64,000 nucleotides of DNA from Pontibacterium sinense (GTDB lineage: Bacteria > Pseudomonadota > Gammaproteobacteria > Pseudomonadales > Balneatricaceae): contig NZ_JADEYS010000012.1 of NCBI RefSeq assembly GCF_015209595.1, positions 1 through 64,000 of the forward strand. Reading direction: 5' to 3'. The translations under genes and the position numbers were made by a program. Below, in pieces: positions 18,951 to 27,970 of the stretch. Position 1 is the first letter of the stretch. The number at the start of each line of letters is the position of its first letter. Under the pieces are notes generated by a model. It saw only the letters and a program-made list of their open reading frames with translations. It was not told where the DNA came from and made no database searches.

Positions 18951-20240
18951 TTACCCGAGTAGTAACTCTGGAAGGAAAAGTGAAACTTCAGGAATGTAAG
19001 TGGTAATGACCAATGTTGGCAGCCATGCAAATGTGATGAAAATAAGGGTTGGCTTTAACATTTCGCTCACCTTGGCGCCTGTCACTCGCGCTCCGAGATA
19101 GAGCAATGGCGCTGTCGGAGGTGTAATGTTTCCCATGCCTAAATTCACGCCTAATACAGCAGCGAACTGAATTGGGTCCATCCCCAGCTTCTGGGCTATA
19201 GGAAACAGCAATGGTGAAGCGAGTAGAACACCACTCACGTCGTCCATCAGCATACCGATCAGAATCATGACAAAGTTGATCATCACCAGGATGACAATTG
19301 GATTATCAGATACTGAGAAGATCAATTCTTCGGCTAATCCGGGAATGTCTTCAAAGACCAGAAGTCGGCTCACGATCATAACCATAAAGAACATGACCAT
19401 CACTACACCGGTCGTTGTAGCCGTTTGTATCAAAGCCTCAGAGAAGTTCTTAACATTCAGCCCTTTATACACAAAGAAACCCAGAGGGATTGCATAGATT
19501 ACAGCAATTCCTGCTGCCTCAGTCGGAGTCATAATGCCGCCATAGATACCTCCTAAAATAATGACGGGCATTAATAGGGCAGGCAATGCGAGGCGCGACT
19601 GTTTCGCAACCTCACCTGCGAAATTGTTGGTTGGTGGTAACGTCTTAATGTTCTTATGTTTGCGTAGCAAAACGGCGTTTACGATACAAAGTAACACCAT
19701 CAAAATCAGGCCGGGCACTATCGTGGCCAAGAAGCACTTGAGCACGGACTGACGAGTCACCCATGCATAGATAATTTGGATGGAGCTTGGTGGGATCAGT
19801 AAACCCAGAGGAGCAGCACTGGTTAACAATGCGGCGGACAGACCTCTAGGGTAGTTCGCTTTTTCAAGCTGCGGCATCATGATGCTGCCAATACATGTCA
19901 GCGTTGCCGTTGCACTACCTGAAATAGCACCGAAAATGCCACTTGCACAGACGCCTGCGTAGGACAAACCGCCTTTGATACGACCAACAAATACCTCTGC
20001 CAGGTCGATTAAGGGTTTGGCGATTTTGCCTTTCTCCATAATCCCGCCGGCCATGATAAACAGCGGTATAGCAAGCAATACCAGAACGTTCATACGCCAG
20101 TGGCCGGAGGGCATGAAACCGGCTACATCATGATCACCAGTGACTCCGATGTAGATTAGGGCTGCGCCGAATGCGAATGGAACGGGCATCCCCATAACGA
20201 GGGCTATACATAAGATAGCGAGTGTAATAAGAATTAACAT
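18951..20240 (-). CDS. dctM: TRAP transporter large permease (DctM family)
   Basis: A 429-residue integral membrane protein with about 12 hydrophobic segments. Family-typical stretches are seen: FAFGAALIYIGVTG near the start, GISGSATA-like ASGIFGAISGSATATL, and NLGMGNITPPTAPLLYLGAR near the end. It is the sodium-coupled permease of a tripartite TRAP system that imports an organic acid or zwitterion delivered by the periplasmic DctP. It is the last gene of dctP-dctQ-dctM, with 16 bases separating it from dctQ. Confidence 0.93.
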   Translation of the reverse strand: MLILITLAILCIALVMGMPVPFAFGAALIYIGVTGDHDVAGFMPSGHWRMNVLVLLAIPLFIMAGGIMEKGKIAKPLIDLAEVFVGRIKGGLSYAGVCASGIFGAISGSATATLTCIGSIMMPQLEKANYPRGLSAALLTSAAPLGLLIPPSSIQIIYAWVTRQSVLKCFLATIVPGLILMVLLCIVNAVLLRKHKNIKTLPPTNNFAGEVAKQSRLALPALLMPVIILGGIYGGIMTPTEAAGIAVIYAIPLGFFVYKGLNVKNFSEALIQTATTTGVVMVMFFMVMIVSRLLVFEDIPGLAEELIFSVSDNPIVILVMINFVMILIGMLMDDVSGVLLASPLLFPIAQKLGMDPIQFAAVLGVNLGMGNITPPTAPLLYLGARVTGAKVSEMLKPTLIFITFAWLPTLVITTYIPEVSLFLPELLLG

Positions 20241-20256
20241 AGTGATACCTGCATCC

Positions 20257-20808
20257 TTAATTCGAGTTAGGGGGTATTTCTTCGTTAACCCATTCTTCGG
20301 AAGGACCGGATCTCAAACCGCTGTATAGGTGTAACAAGGTGTAGAACGCCATGAACATCAAGCCGATAAAAATACTGAGTCGTGGAACAATGAACGGGAT
20401 CTGGAGGGCCGAAGTCCTCTGCCATTCGGGATAAGCAACCAATTCTTCTTGAATCATCAGAAAGGCCCAATAACACAGAATTGAGCAGATGATAAATTCA
20501 AGAGTAAGCGTCACGTTAACCAGGACCCATTTAGCTCGGGCTGTTTTTAATACGGTCAGCAGGAAATCAGCCTTAATGTGACTGTTTTCGTAGCTGCCGA
20601 CAGCTCCTCCGATAAAGTACATCCAGAACGCGATGACCAAAATCCACTCTTCATAGGCGAAAAGGTCAGCTTCGAAGATGTAACGCATGACCACGACCAG
20701 ACAGAACGTCAGGGCCATGATTAAGCTGCTTATGATCAGGATCAGACGTTTGATCCCTAACATGAATTGGACGAATCGGTCTAAATGACTGGGAAGATTT
20801 AAATGCAT
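20257..20808 (-). CDS. dctQ: TRAP transporter small permease (DctQ family)
   Basis: A 183-residue protein with four membrane segments, the size and profile of the small TRAP permease. The YEEW motif after the second helix and the HIKADFLL loop are typical of DctQ. It forms the membrane complex with DctM. Its ATG has only a weak ribosome site, and a hairpin lies between it and dctP, which may lower its expression relative to the binding protein. Confidence 0.88.
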   Translation of the reverse strand: MHLNLPSHLDRFVQFMLGIKRLILIISSLIMALTFCLVVVMRYIFEADLFAYEEWILVIAFWMYFIGGAVGSYENSHIKADFLLTVLKTARAKWVLVNVTLTLEFIICSILCYWAFLMIQEELVAYPEWQRTSALQIPFIVPRLSIFIGLMFMAFYTLLHLYSGLRSGPSEEWVNEEIPPNSN

Positions 20809-20842
20809 AGCTGAAAACCGCTGTGATCTAGGGAAGGAGGAA

Positions 20843-20865
20843 ATGGCCCTTCAATGAAGGGCCAT
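20843..20865 (-). promoter_or_regulatory. Hairpin between dctP and dctQ
   Basis: A perfect 10-bp stem (20843-20852 with 20856-20865) with a 3-base loop lies in the 76-base gap between dctP and dctQ. No T run follows it on the minus strand. By analogy with other binding-protein operons it may stabilise dctP mRNA or cause partial termination, giving excess DctP over the permeases. Confidence 0.6.
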
Positions 20866-20884
20866 AACAGACTAAGCAGCTGGA

Positions 20885-21892
20885 TCAGTTTTGGGACAGT
20901 TCAGCACGAACCTTGGCCATCAAATCCTTACCGATACGTTCTTCCATCAGAGGCCAGGTAGTATCACGCACTTCTTCCGCGATGTTGTTCAGGTCTCCTT
21001 CGGCAACAGGTAAGACTTCAACGCCAAACTTTTCAAGTTCGGCTAGGTACTTGGCGTCATTCTGACGACTCCAATCTACAAATTTAGCCGCTTCTTCCGC
21101 GAATACTTTCTTAATCAGGTCCCGTTGTTCCTGGTTAAGTTTTTTGTTCCAGCTTTTTTCACTCGCATAGTAGGACGTGCTTTCAACAAACGCGTTATAG
21201 GGTACGTAGTACTTAATTGCTTCTTTAAAGGTTGCGTACGTGGCTTCTGGAGTAGCGCCAATCATGCCATCAACGACTCGTTGCTGAATGGCGGCAAAAG
21301 CATCACCCCAATCGATGGTTGTCGTGTTGTAGCCCATAGTCTGGGTGGCGGATTGTGCAGCGGGAGAACTCCATACACGGATATTCATGCCTTTCTTTTC
21401 AGTGGTGTTGATGTTTTCCGGTTTCTTGGACGCCATTACACCGATAAAGCCTTCACCGGTGATCCCCAGAAGCTTTAGTCCCATACGGTCTAAGCGGTGT
21501 TCCATGGTGTCGAAATAAACTGAACCAGGTTTATAAGCTTTGGCCATCTGATCATAAGAGGTAAACAGATAGGGCAATGAAGACAGCTCTAGTACCGGAT
21601 CTTTGTGGCTGTAAACATAAGCATGGACGATATCGATACTGCCACGAATGGCGTCACCTAATAGCTGCTCGCCTGAACCAAGTTGACTCGCAGGGAACAC
21701 TTTCACCTTCAGTCCCACATCGGCTTGTTCTAAGCGATCCTTGATTTTGTCCAAGACCTGAGACGCGTATTGATCGGGTGCATGTGTTCCTGCAATACGG
21801 ATTGTCGTGTCTGCGTATGCTGGGACAGAGGCAGCTAGAGATGTGGCCGTTACACCAGCTGCGAGGCTGATCGCTTTGATGAGCTTTTTCAT
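20885..21892 (-). CDS. dctP: TRAP transporter periplasmic solute-binding protein (DctP family)
   Basis: A 335-residue exported protein: a signal peptide (about 1-28, ending PAYA), then the DctP fold. Diagnostic stretches are FPASQLGSGEQLLGDAIRGS, and the central helix with DWGDAFAAIQQRVVDGMIGA, in which the binding-site arginine normally lies just before (NIRVWSSPA here). It delivers a carboxylated substrate to DctQM. I chose ATG 21892, which has AAAAGG upstream; an in-frame GTG at 21901 abuts that site. The ligand cannot be read from the sequence, but the neighbouring aminotransferase and semialdehyde dehydrogenase suggest an amino-bearing acid. Confidence 0.92.
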   Translation of the reverse strand: MKKLIKAISLAAGVTATSLAASVPAYADTTIRIAGTHAPDQYASQVLDKIKDRLEQADVGLKVKVFPASQLGSGEQLLGDAIRGSIDIVHAYVYSHKDPVLELSSLPYLFTSYDQMAKAYKPGSVYFDTMEHRLDRMGLKLLGITGEGFIGVMASKKPENINTTEKKGMNIRVWSSPAAQSATQTMGYNTTTIDWGDAFAAIQQRVVDGMIGATPEATYATFKEAIKYYVPYNAFVESTSYYASEKSWNKKLNQEQRDLIKKVFAEEAAKFVDWSRQNDAKYLAELEKFGVEVLPVAEGDLNNIAEEVRDTTWPLMEERIGKDLMAKVRAELSQN

Positions 21893-22101
21893 TTTGTACA
21901 CCTTTTATCATGTTTATATGTAGGTGCTGAACAAATCGCTGTATCGGGGGACATCCGAAGACAGTAACAACGACCAGTTCAAACATATTTAAGATACCGT
22001 GGCGAGAGAGGTGAAAAGTGCTCTATGACGGCAGGAAACAGCAGAAAAGGTTTTATATTTGTCTAAAAAGCTACAAAAATATCATCGTCGATGTGGTCGT
22101 C

Positions 22102-22995
22102 TTATAAAGATTTTTTAACCCGATGGTGACTCTTGCTTTTGTGTTTTGAGATAACCAGAAGGAGGCTGCTAGTAATGATTATTAGGGTGCCGATTGATTG
22201 ATTTAACGAGAGCGGCTCGTGGAAAATTAACCAGCCGAATACGGCAACAAATACAGGTTCGATATAAAGCAGCGTATTGACCACAGATGTCTCTAAACGT
22301 TGAATAGCGCTAACGGCAAAAAATATGGCTAAGCAACCGGGGAAAAATCCGGTGAATATGAATCCAATCCACTGTTCGCTTGAAAAATTGCTGGAGAAGT
22401 CAGGAGTGAATGGAATGCATACAATCGCGCCTGATAATAGCTGATAAAAAATGCGTACGTTCTGTTCGTCAGCTGAGACAGGGTAACGGTTGATAATGAC
22501 AAATAACGCATAGGATATTGCGGCCCCCAGTCCTAAGGTGATGCCGGTATCCAAGTGCAGGATTTTTCCAGAAGAAAAGTCCTGAATCATCAAGAAGCCA
22601 AGGAATGCAGTGGTGATCAGTGCTAATGTCTTTTGGTTTAAGCGCTCCTGAAAGATAAAATGTGCTGCTATTGTCGCTAGCAAAGGACCCATGTATACAA
22701 ACATAATGGCTACTGTCATGCCCAGATAGCTCAGGCTCTTCATATAAAGGATAAATACAGCGGCTAGACATGCGCCGGCGATACACGAGGACAGTGGAAA
22801 TCCATTTTTATGTCTTAGCGGTTGCCTGATTATGAATAGATATAGTGCAAAAAAAATAGCACCAATAAACATACGGAAGAAAATAAATATCTCTGCTGAA
22901 ATTTCTATCCATTTAAATACGACAGCCGAGGTCGCCATGAGCACCCCTGACACAATAGTCATGAGGATTGCTGTTAGCGAACTTTTATAGAACAT
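22102..22995 (-). CDS. EamA/DMT-superfamily permease
   Basis: A 297-residue protein with ten predicted membrane segments and two EamA repeats, typical of drug/metabolite transporters such as RhaT/YedA-like exporters. It probably exports or imports an amino acid or metabolite of the nearby catabolic pathway. The C-terminus is basic (SKHKSKSHHRVKK). It stands between the TRAP operon and the Lrp-type regulator, with a 145-base gap to the latter, so it may be a target of that regulator. The direction of transport is unknown. Confidence 0.85.
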   Translation of the reverse strand: MFYKSSLTAILMTIVSGVLMATSAVVFKWIEISAEIFIFFRMFIGAIFFALYLFIIRQPLRHKNGFPLSSCIAGACLAAVFILYMKSLSYLGMTVAIMFVYMGPLLATIAAHFIFQERLNQKTLALITTAFLGFLMIQDFSSGKILHLDTGITLGLGAAISYALFVIINRYPVSADEQNVRIFYQLLSGAIVCIPFTPDFSSNFSSEQWIGFIFTGFFPGCLAIFFAVSAIQRLETSVVNTLLYIEPVFVAVFGWLIFHEPLSLNQSIGTLIIITSSLLLVISKHKSKSHHRVKKSL

Positions 22996-23140
22996 CTTAG
23001 TATTCTCAGGTGTGGATTCTGAGGATATTAATTGATAATGAAGATTTTTTATGCTGATTAGTAAGTTGTTTTGGGGCTTAGTGCTGTATGTCTGAAGATA
23101 AGAGCATTATATTTTGGCGATTGAGTTTAAAATTAGAGAT

Positions 23141-23626
23141 TCATGAGAATATTTTTTCTAATGTAACTGAGCGGCTTTCAATCGGTGTTTTTATTACTAT
23201 ATAGCTAAAGTATTCTCGAACCATTTTTTCTTTCTCTAAAAGATGGTCAATAACTTCTTGGTAATGACTTATGCTTTTAACGACAAATTTTACGAGATAG
23301 TCATAACCACCACTGATAAGGTGGCATTCAACTACCTCTGGATACGTAGTAAGTGTTTTCTCAAATTCATGAAAATTGTGTCGGAAATGCTGGTTCAACG
23401 TAAATTCTGTAAATACAGTTACATAATCGCCTAGCTTTGCCAGATCAATTTGAGCGCCATAGCCGACCACATAATTTGCTTCTTCAAGCTTTTTTACGCG
23501 CTTTAAGCAAGGGCTGGGGGAGAGACCGACCTTGTCCGCTAGATTCACATTAGTGATTCGGCCGTTTTTTTGGAGCTCTGCTAGAATCCTGATATCAATA
23601 CGATCCAGCTTATGATCTGAAGACAT
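23141..23626 (-). CDS. Lrp/AsnC family transcriptional regulator
   Basis: A 161-residue regulator of normal Lrp length. The N-terminal winged HTH begins LDRIDIRILAELQKNGRITN and includes LSPSPCLKRVKKLE. The C-terminal RAM ligand-binding domain includes VVECHLISGGYDYLVKF, the part that usually binds an amino acid effector. It lies between the DMT permease and the dehalogenase/aminotransferase operon, so it probably controls one or both in response to an amino acid or related compound. Confidence 0.92.
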   Translation of the reverse strand: MSSDHKLDRIDIRILAELQKNGRITNVNLADKVGLSPSPCLKRVKKLEEANYVVGYGAQIDLAKLGDYVTVFTEFTLNQHFRHNFHEFEKTLTTYPEVVECHLISGGYDYLVKFVVKSISHYQEVIDHLLEKEKMVREYFSYIVIKTPIESRSVTLEKIFS

Positions 23627-23693
23627 ATCTCACCCCGTGTTTGTTATGAATTTTAATATAGAGGGTTTACGAGAGAGGATCAATCAAAGGAGT

Positions 23694-23717
23694 GGGGTGT
23701 AACTGGATTCACACCCC
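23694..23717 (-). terminator. Hairpin after the dehalogenase gene
   Basis: A 7-bp stem (23694-23700 with 23711-23717) with a 10-base loop lies just past the HAD gene stop on the minus strand. It is GC-rich with a modest T content after it; a terminator is likely but not certain. Confidence 0.5.
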
Positions 23718-23732
23718 TTTGTTTTCAGTGCC

Positions 23733-24455
23733 TTAGCCTTCCAGCTCTTTCTGATGCGCTTTCACCAGATCAGCCATGCTGTTAAAGCGGAAGTCATAAG
23801 TGGGCATTTCACCTGGTGTCATCGTCGCACCAAATCCGTCTTGGTTATAACGGCGGTAGATGTGGCAGTTCGCCAGACCGTATTTGTTCGCGGGCTCGTG
23901 GTCATGGAACATACTTTCAGCCGTATGCAGAACCTCATGCCTTTCCACGCCCAGCGATTTCAGCTTTTCTAGCATGTAATCAAAGTTACGGTCTGCGGGC
24001 TTGTAGGAACCTACGTCTTCCGCTGTATAACGACCATCGAATTCGACCTGCAGTTTTGCCTGACTGTGCTGGAATGAATCGTTGTCGGTGTTGGTCAGTA
24101 CGACCAGCTTGAAGTGCTTCTTCAGGTACTGCAATGCTCCAGGGGAATCAGGAAACGCAGGCCAGTCCTTTACTGATTGGCCGTAAGCTTCACACTCGTC
24201 CAGCGTTACTTCAACATTCCACTCTTCAGCCAGGCGGCGGTATACGATTGGCAGCAGATCTTGATAGCGTTTTGCAGGAGTATAAGCTTGTTGGAATGAT
24301 TCATGACGAGCATGAGCCTCCAAAATTTCATCACGTGTGAGTATGCGGTCAACTTTATCAGTCAATGGCTTAAGTCCCGCGACCATGCCGCTTTCCCAAT
24401 CGATCAGAGTGCCGTAAACATCAAATGTCAGCGCTTTGTAATCAGACAACTTCAT
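23733..24455 (-). CDS. HAD-superfamily haloacid dehalogenase type II-like hydrolase
   Basis: A 240-residue HAD enzyme. Motif I is FDVYGTLIDW with nucleophile D12; the second Asp of phosphatases is replaced by Tyr, as in L-2-haloacid dehalogenases. Motif II is LTNTD, motif III Lys is in SYKPADRNF, and the final acidic motif lies in AESMFHDHEPAN. The family hydrolyses the carbon-halogen bond of 2-haloacids, but many members act on other small acids or phosphates. It overlaps the aminotransferase gene by 14 bases, so the two enzymes should belong to one pathway. The start follows GAGGAG closely. Confidence 0.85.
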   Translation of the reverse strand: MKLSDYKALTFDVYGTLIDWESGMVAGLKPLTDKVDRILTRDEILEAHARHESFQQAYTPAKRYQDLLPIVYRRLAEEWNVEVTLDECEAYGQSVKDWPAFPDSPGALQYLKKHFKLVVLTNTDNDSFQHSQAKLQVEFDGRYTAEDVGSYKPADRNFDYMLEKLKSLGVERHEVLHTAESMFHDHEPANKYGLANCHIYRRYNQDGFGATMTPGEMPTYDFRFNSMADLVKAHQKELEG

Positions 24456-25821
24456 TTCTTATCTCCTCAATATTCAGTACATTATTCAGCGTTTTTTCAA
24501 ATCGTGCGATCAGAATGTCGATGTCTGATACAGTGCAGCATAGTGGTGGTGCAAAACCGATCACGTCGTCTGCAAAAGCACGGAAGATTAAGCCGTTTTT
24601 ATAGCCTTCTTTGTACATTTTCGGGGATACCTGCAATGCCGCTGAAGGTTTGGTTTTGTTTGTTTTATCAACGACTAGTTCGATACCCGCAAGCATACCT
24701 GCCGTTCTTACTTCTCCAATAAGCGGGTGATCTGACAGACCTCGCAATTTTTGCTCGAAGTAGTTACCAACTTTTTGTCCGTTATCCAGCAGCCCCCCCG
24801 ATTCGTACAGATCGAGTACGGCGAGTCCGATGGCTGCGCTTACAGGGTGACCGGAGTAGGTAAAACCATGGCCTACCGGTGTATTACCTGCACCATCTGC
24901 AATGACGTCATAGATATGATCACCCATCAGCAGAGCCCCCATAGGTGCATAACCTGATGTTAGGCCTTTTGCGACAGTCATCATGTCTGGCACTACACCT
25001 TCTGTTTCACAGGCGAACATGGGACCGGTACGGCCAAATCCGGTGATCACTTCGTCTGCCAGGAAAAGAATATCCAACTCTCTACACGTATCCCGCATCG
25101 CTTTCAGATAGCCGGTGGGAGGCACAATGACGCCACCCGATCCCTGTACCGGTTCACAGAAAAATGCGGCTACATGGTCCGGCCCGCCAAGCTGTTCTAC
25201 TTTCGCTTTGAGGTCGGACACAGACTTATTGATGATTTCCTGATCGCTAAGTCCTTCACCGTTTCGGTACGGGTAGTGGGAAGGAATGTGATGCTGCCAA
25301 GCCAATGGAAGATCAAATTTCTGATGGAAAACAGGCAATGCTGTGAGGCCTGCTCCTGTGCTGCTGGAGCCGTGATAGCCTTTTTCTAACGCAATGATGT
25401 TTTTCTTATTCAGTTTGCCCAATGAATTGAAGTAGAAACGAATAAGGCGAATTGCACTGTCGACAGCATCGGAACCACCGAGCGTGAAATACACTTTGTT
25501 CAGGTTGCCGGGTGCTAAATCTGCCAGACGTTTTGCGAGCTGTATAGTCGGCTCTGATGCAAAGTGGAAATAACCGGTGGCATAGGGCAGCGTCTTCAGC
25601 TGTTCATGCGCTGCGTTAATAATGGACTCATGGCCATAGCCGGCATTTACACACCACAGGCCAGAAAAGCCGTCCAATAGTTCATGACCATCGATATCTT
25701 TAACATAGGCACCTTTTGCACTTTCCAGGATGAGCGCACCATGTTCCTCATGAACGTGGGGTGGCAATACCGGGTGAAACAGGTGCTGACGATCAAATGT
25801 CATTAATGCGTCTTTATTCAT
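24442..25821 (-). CDS. Class III omega-aminotransferase
   Basis: A 459-residue PLP enzyme of the aspartate aminotransferase III family. The PLP lysine is K285 in TVAKGLTSGYAP; other hallmarks are GLWCVNAGYGH near the N-terminus, YHGSSSTGAGLT, FCEPVQGSGGVIVPP and the Asp in LFLADEVITGFGRTG. It should transfer an omega-amino group (for example from a diamine, beta-alanine, taurine or 2,4-diaminobutyrate type compound) to pyruvate or 2-oxoglutarate, leaving a semialdehyde. The start at 25821 has AAGG seven bases upstream; the longer frame to 25896 lacks one. It heads an operon with the HAD hydrolase. Confidence 0.93.
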   Translation of the reverse strand: MNKDALMTFDRQHLFHPVLPPHVHEEHGALILESAKGAYVKDIDGHELLDGFSGLWCVNAGYGHESIINAAHEQLKTLPYATGYFHFASEPTIQLAKRLADLAPGNLNKVYFTLGGSDAVDSAIRLIRFYFNSLGKLNKKNIIALEKGYHGSSSTGAGLTALPVFHQKFDLPLAWQHHIPSHYPYRNGEGLSDQEIINKSVSDLKAKVEQLGGPDHVAAFFCEPVQGSGGVIVPPTGYLKAMRDTCRELDILFLADEVITGFGRTGPMFACETEGVVPDMMTVAKGLTSGYAPMGALLMGDHIYDVIADGAGNTPVGHGFTYSGHPVSAAIGLAVLDLYESGGLLDNGQKVGNYFEQKLRGLSDHPLIGEVRTAGMLAGIELVVDKTNKTKPSAALQVSPKMYKEGYKNGLIFRAFADDVIGFAPPLCCTVSDIDILIARFEKTLNNVLNIEEIRNEVV

Positions 25822-25875
25822 GTCCAACCTTTTTATATTCAGCTTTGTGGGCTGTGTTTTAGGGTTGTTCCTGAA

Positions 25876-25905
25876 GGCAAAAAACGAAGGGAGCATGCTC
25901 CCTTC
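25876..25905 (-). terminator. Rho-independent terminator after csaA
   Basis: A 20-base perfect palindrome (25886-25905) is followed on the minus strand by a run of T (about 25879-25884). It lies between the csaA stop and the aminotransferase start, so the dehydrogenase/csaA transcripts should end before the aminotransferase operon. The rest of 25906-26096 shows no gene. Confidence 0.8.
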
Positions 25906-26096
25906 AAAAGAGCTTCTCAGGTAAGCGTCTGAGAAAGTGCTTCGCCGTATGTAACCATTTGGAACAAGGTTTACTGATCAGTAGCAACGCTCATCAGTAA
26001 GCATAATGATTGCATGGCTCAAGGAGAGGGAGGTGCTGAAAGGCGGCCCCAAAAACTAGATTATGCTGAGTTCTGGGGGGCTTGCAGCATAGAATG

Positions 26097-26429
26097 TCAG
26101 AAGACTTGTACTCCATTATTCACTGCCAGATCGGGGGATAGCAGTATGGTGCCCCCGTCTTCATCTGGTACACCGAGAATGAGCATTTGGGACATGAAGC
26201 CGGCAATATTTCGTTCAGGTAGGTTAGTAATGCAGATCACTTGTTTACCTATAAGCTCCTCTTTGGCGTAACGGGTTATCTGAGCACTGGACCAGCGGAC
26301 GTCTTCGTTGCCAAAATCGACTTTTACTTTGTAAGAGGGATTACGTGCCCTTTTAAAATCGTCAATTTCAACAATAGTGCCCGTCTGTAGCTTAAGGTTC
26401 GCAAAGTTTTCATAGTCGACAGTCGTCAT
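26097..26429 (-). CDS. csaA: CsaA-type tRNA-binding-domain protein
   Basis: A 110-residue OB-fold protein matching CsaA. Diagnostic stretches are LQTGTIVEIDDFKRARNPSY, RWSSAQITRYAKEELIGKQV, and the end GGTILLSPDLAVNNGVQV. CsaA binds tRNA-like or unfolded-protein partners; its role in Bacillus was proposed as a secretion chaperone and remains uncertain. I chose ATG 26429 (GGAGA upstream) over the longer frame to 26474. It is oddly placed inside a catabolic cluster, fenced by a terminator on each side, so it may have its own promoter. Confidence 0.9.
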   Translation of the reverse strand: MTTVDYENFANLKLQTGTIVEIDDFKRARNPSYKVKVDFGNEDVRWSSAQITRYAKEELIGKQVICITNLPERNIAGFMSQMLILGVPDEDGGTILLSPDLAVNNGVQVF

Positions 26430-26443
26430 TGTGTGTTCTCCAA

Positions 26444-26472
26444 AAATAAAAAAGCCACTGTCTGGCGGTGGC
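26444..26472 (-). terminator. Terminator between the semialdehyde dehydrogenase and csaA
   Basis: A short stem (26454-26458 with 26468-26472) is followed on the minus strand by a T-rich tract (26444-26453). A second hairpin (26477-26483 with 26489-26495) lies just before it, right after the dehydrogenase stop. Together they should end the dehydrogenase transcript. Confidence 0.7.
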
Positions 26473-26509
26473 AAAGGGGAGGCTTTTGGCCTCCCAGAGC
26501 ATTCAACTT

Positions 26510-27970
26510 TTACATTCCGCCCATGCAGAGGTATTTCATTTCGGTGAAGTCGTCTAAGCCATACTTTGAACCTTCACGCCCCAGGCCCGATTCTTTTACG
26601 CCACCAAAAGGAATAACATCTGCGGCGATCGAAGTTTCGTTGATACCCACCATGCCGTATTCCAGCTCCTCACTCACTTTCCAGATACGTGTGTAGTCCT
26701 TGGTGTAGATGTAAGATGCCAGTCCGTATTCGGTATCATTTGCCAGGGCGATGCCTTCTTCATCGGAAGAGAACTTGAAGATCGGAGCGACCGGTCCAAA
26801 AATTTCTTCGCTAAACACGCGTGCTTTAGGCGAAACATTGGTCAATATCGTTGGAGGATAGAAGCTTCCTTTCAATGTATCGTCCAGTTGATGTGTGATG
26901 ATAGCTGTTGCCCCCTGATCACATGCATCTTCCATCAGCGCATTAACATCATTGACCGCTTTTTCGTTAATGAGCGGGCCGATTTCGACACCGTCTTCAA
27001 CCCCGTTACCTTGTTTCAGCGCTTTAACCTTAGCGGTGAAGATATCCACGAACTCATCGTAAACGTTCTCGTGAACAATGATTCGATTTGCACAAGTGCA
27101 GGTTTGACCACAGTTGCGGAACTTTGCAAACAGGGCACCATTTGCGGCTTGTTCAAGGTCAGCGTCTTCAAACACAAGAACAGGCGCATTTCCTCCGAGT
27201 TCCATCGACACTTTTTTCACAGTTTGCGCTGCCTGAGTTAGCAGAATTTTGCCGACAGGAGTGGAGCCTGTGAACGTGACCTTCTTCACTAAAGGGTTGG
27301 TTGTTAGTTCAAGCCCTACTTCTCTGCTGTTTGTGCTCGTAATGACATTAATGACACCGTCAGGAATACCCGCCTGACGTGCAAGCTCTGCTAAGGCCAA
27401 AGCTGAAAGCGGTGTTTCTGCCGCAGGTTTGATAACGATAGTGCAACCTGCTGCCAGGGCTGGAGATGCTTTCCGGGTAATCATTGCGGTTGGAAAGTTC
27501 CACGGTGTAATGGCACTGACAACCCCTACGGGTTGTTTAATCGTTAGTAGGCGGCGGTCATCCGATACGGTGGGCAGCACGTCGCCATAACTACGTTTAG
27601 CTTCTTCTGCAAACCATTCAATATAGGACGCACCGTAGGCAATTTCCCCGCGAGACTCTAACAGCGCTTTACCTTGTTCCGCGGTTAGAATCTGAGCCAG
27701 GTCTTCCTGATTTTCCATGACCAGTTCGTACCACTTACGTAACAGGCTCGCGCGATGTTTGGCAGTCGTTTTGCGCCATTTCACAAATGCATTGTTTGAG
27801 CGCTCGATGGCATGTTGTGCTTCGTTGGCGCTTAAATCTGCACACGAGGCGATCTTCTCGCCCGTTGCGGGGTTGTAGACATCGAAAGTTTTTCCGTTGT
27901 CTGCATCAACCCATTCTCCATCAACAAACGCCTGGGTTTTCAGTAGGTTTTTTTGCATGATCTCAATCAT
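26510..27970 (-). CDS. Succinate-semialdehyde dehydrogenase family (GabD-like)
   Basis: A 486-residue aldehyde dehydrogenase close to GabD. The catalytic cysteine is C291 in CGQTCTCANR, with the general-base Glu in MELGGNAPVLVFED and the nucleotide-binding stretch TPWNFPTAMITRK. It oxidises a small semialdehyde (succinate, malonate or aspartate semialdehyde) with NAD(P). I favour the ATG at 27970, which overlaps the preceding stop (ATGA) and follows GAGG; an internal ATG at 27958 is possible. Paired with the aminotransferase it would complete amine-to-acid conversion. Confidence 0.92.
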   Translation of the reverse strand: MIEIMQKNLLKTQAFVDGEWVDADNGKTFDVYNPATGEKIASCADLSANEAQHAIERSNNAFVKWRKTTAKHRASLLRKWYELVMENQEDLAQILTAEQGKALLESRGEIAYGASYIEWFAEEAKRSYGDVLPTVSDDRRLLTIKQPVGVVSAITPWNFPTAMITRKASPALAAGCTIVIKPAAETPLSALALAELARQAGIPDGVINVITSTNSREVGLELTTNPLVKKVTFTGSTPVGKILLTQAAQTVKKVSMELGGNAPVLVFEDADLEQAANGALFAKFRNCGQTCTCANRIIVHENVYDEFVDIFTAKVKALKQGNGVEDGVEIGPLINEKAVNDVNALMEDACDQGATAIITHQLDDTLKGSFYPPTILTNVSPKARVFSEEIFGPVAPIFKFSSDEEGIALANDTEYGLASYIYTKDYTRIWKVSEELEYGMVGINETSIAADVIPFGGVKESGLGREGSKYGLDDFTEMKYLCMGGM

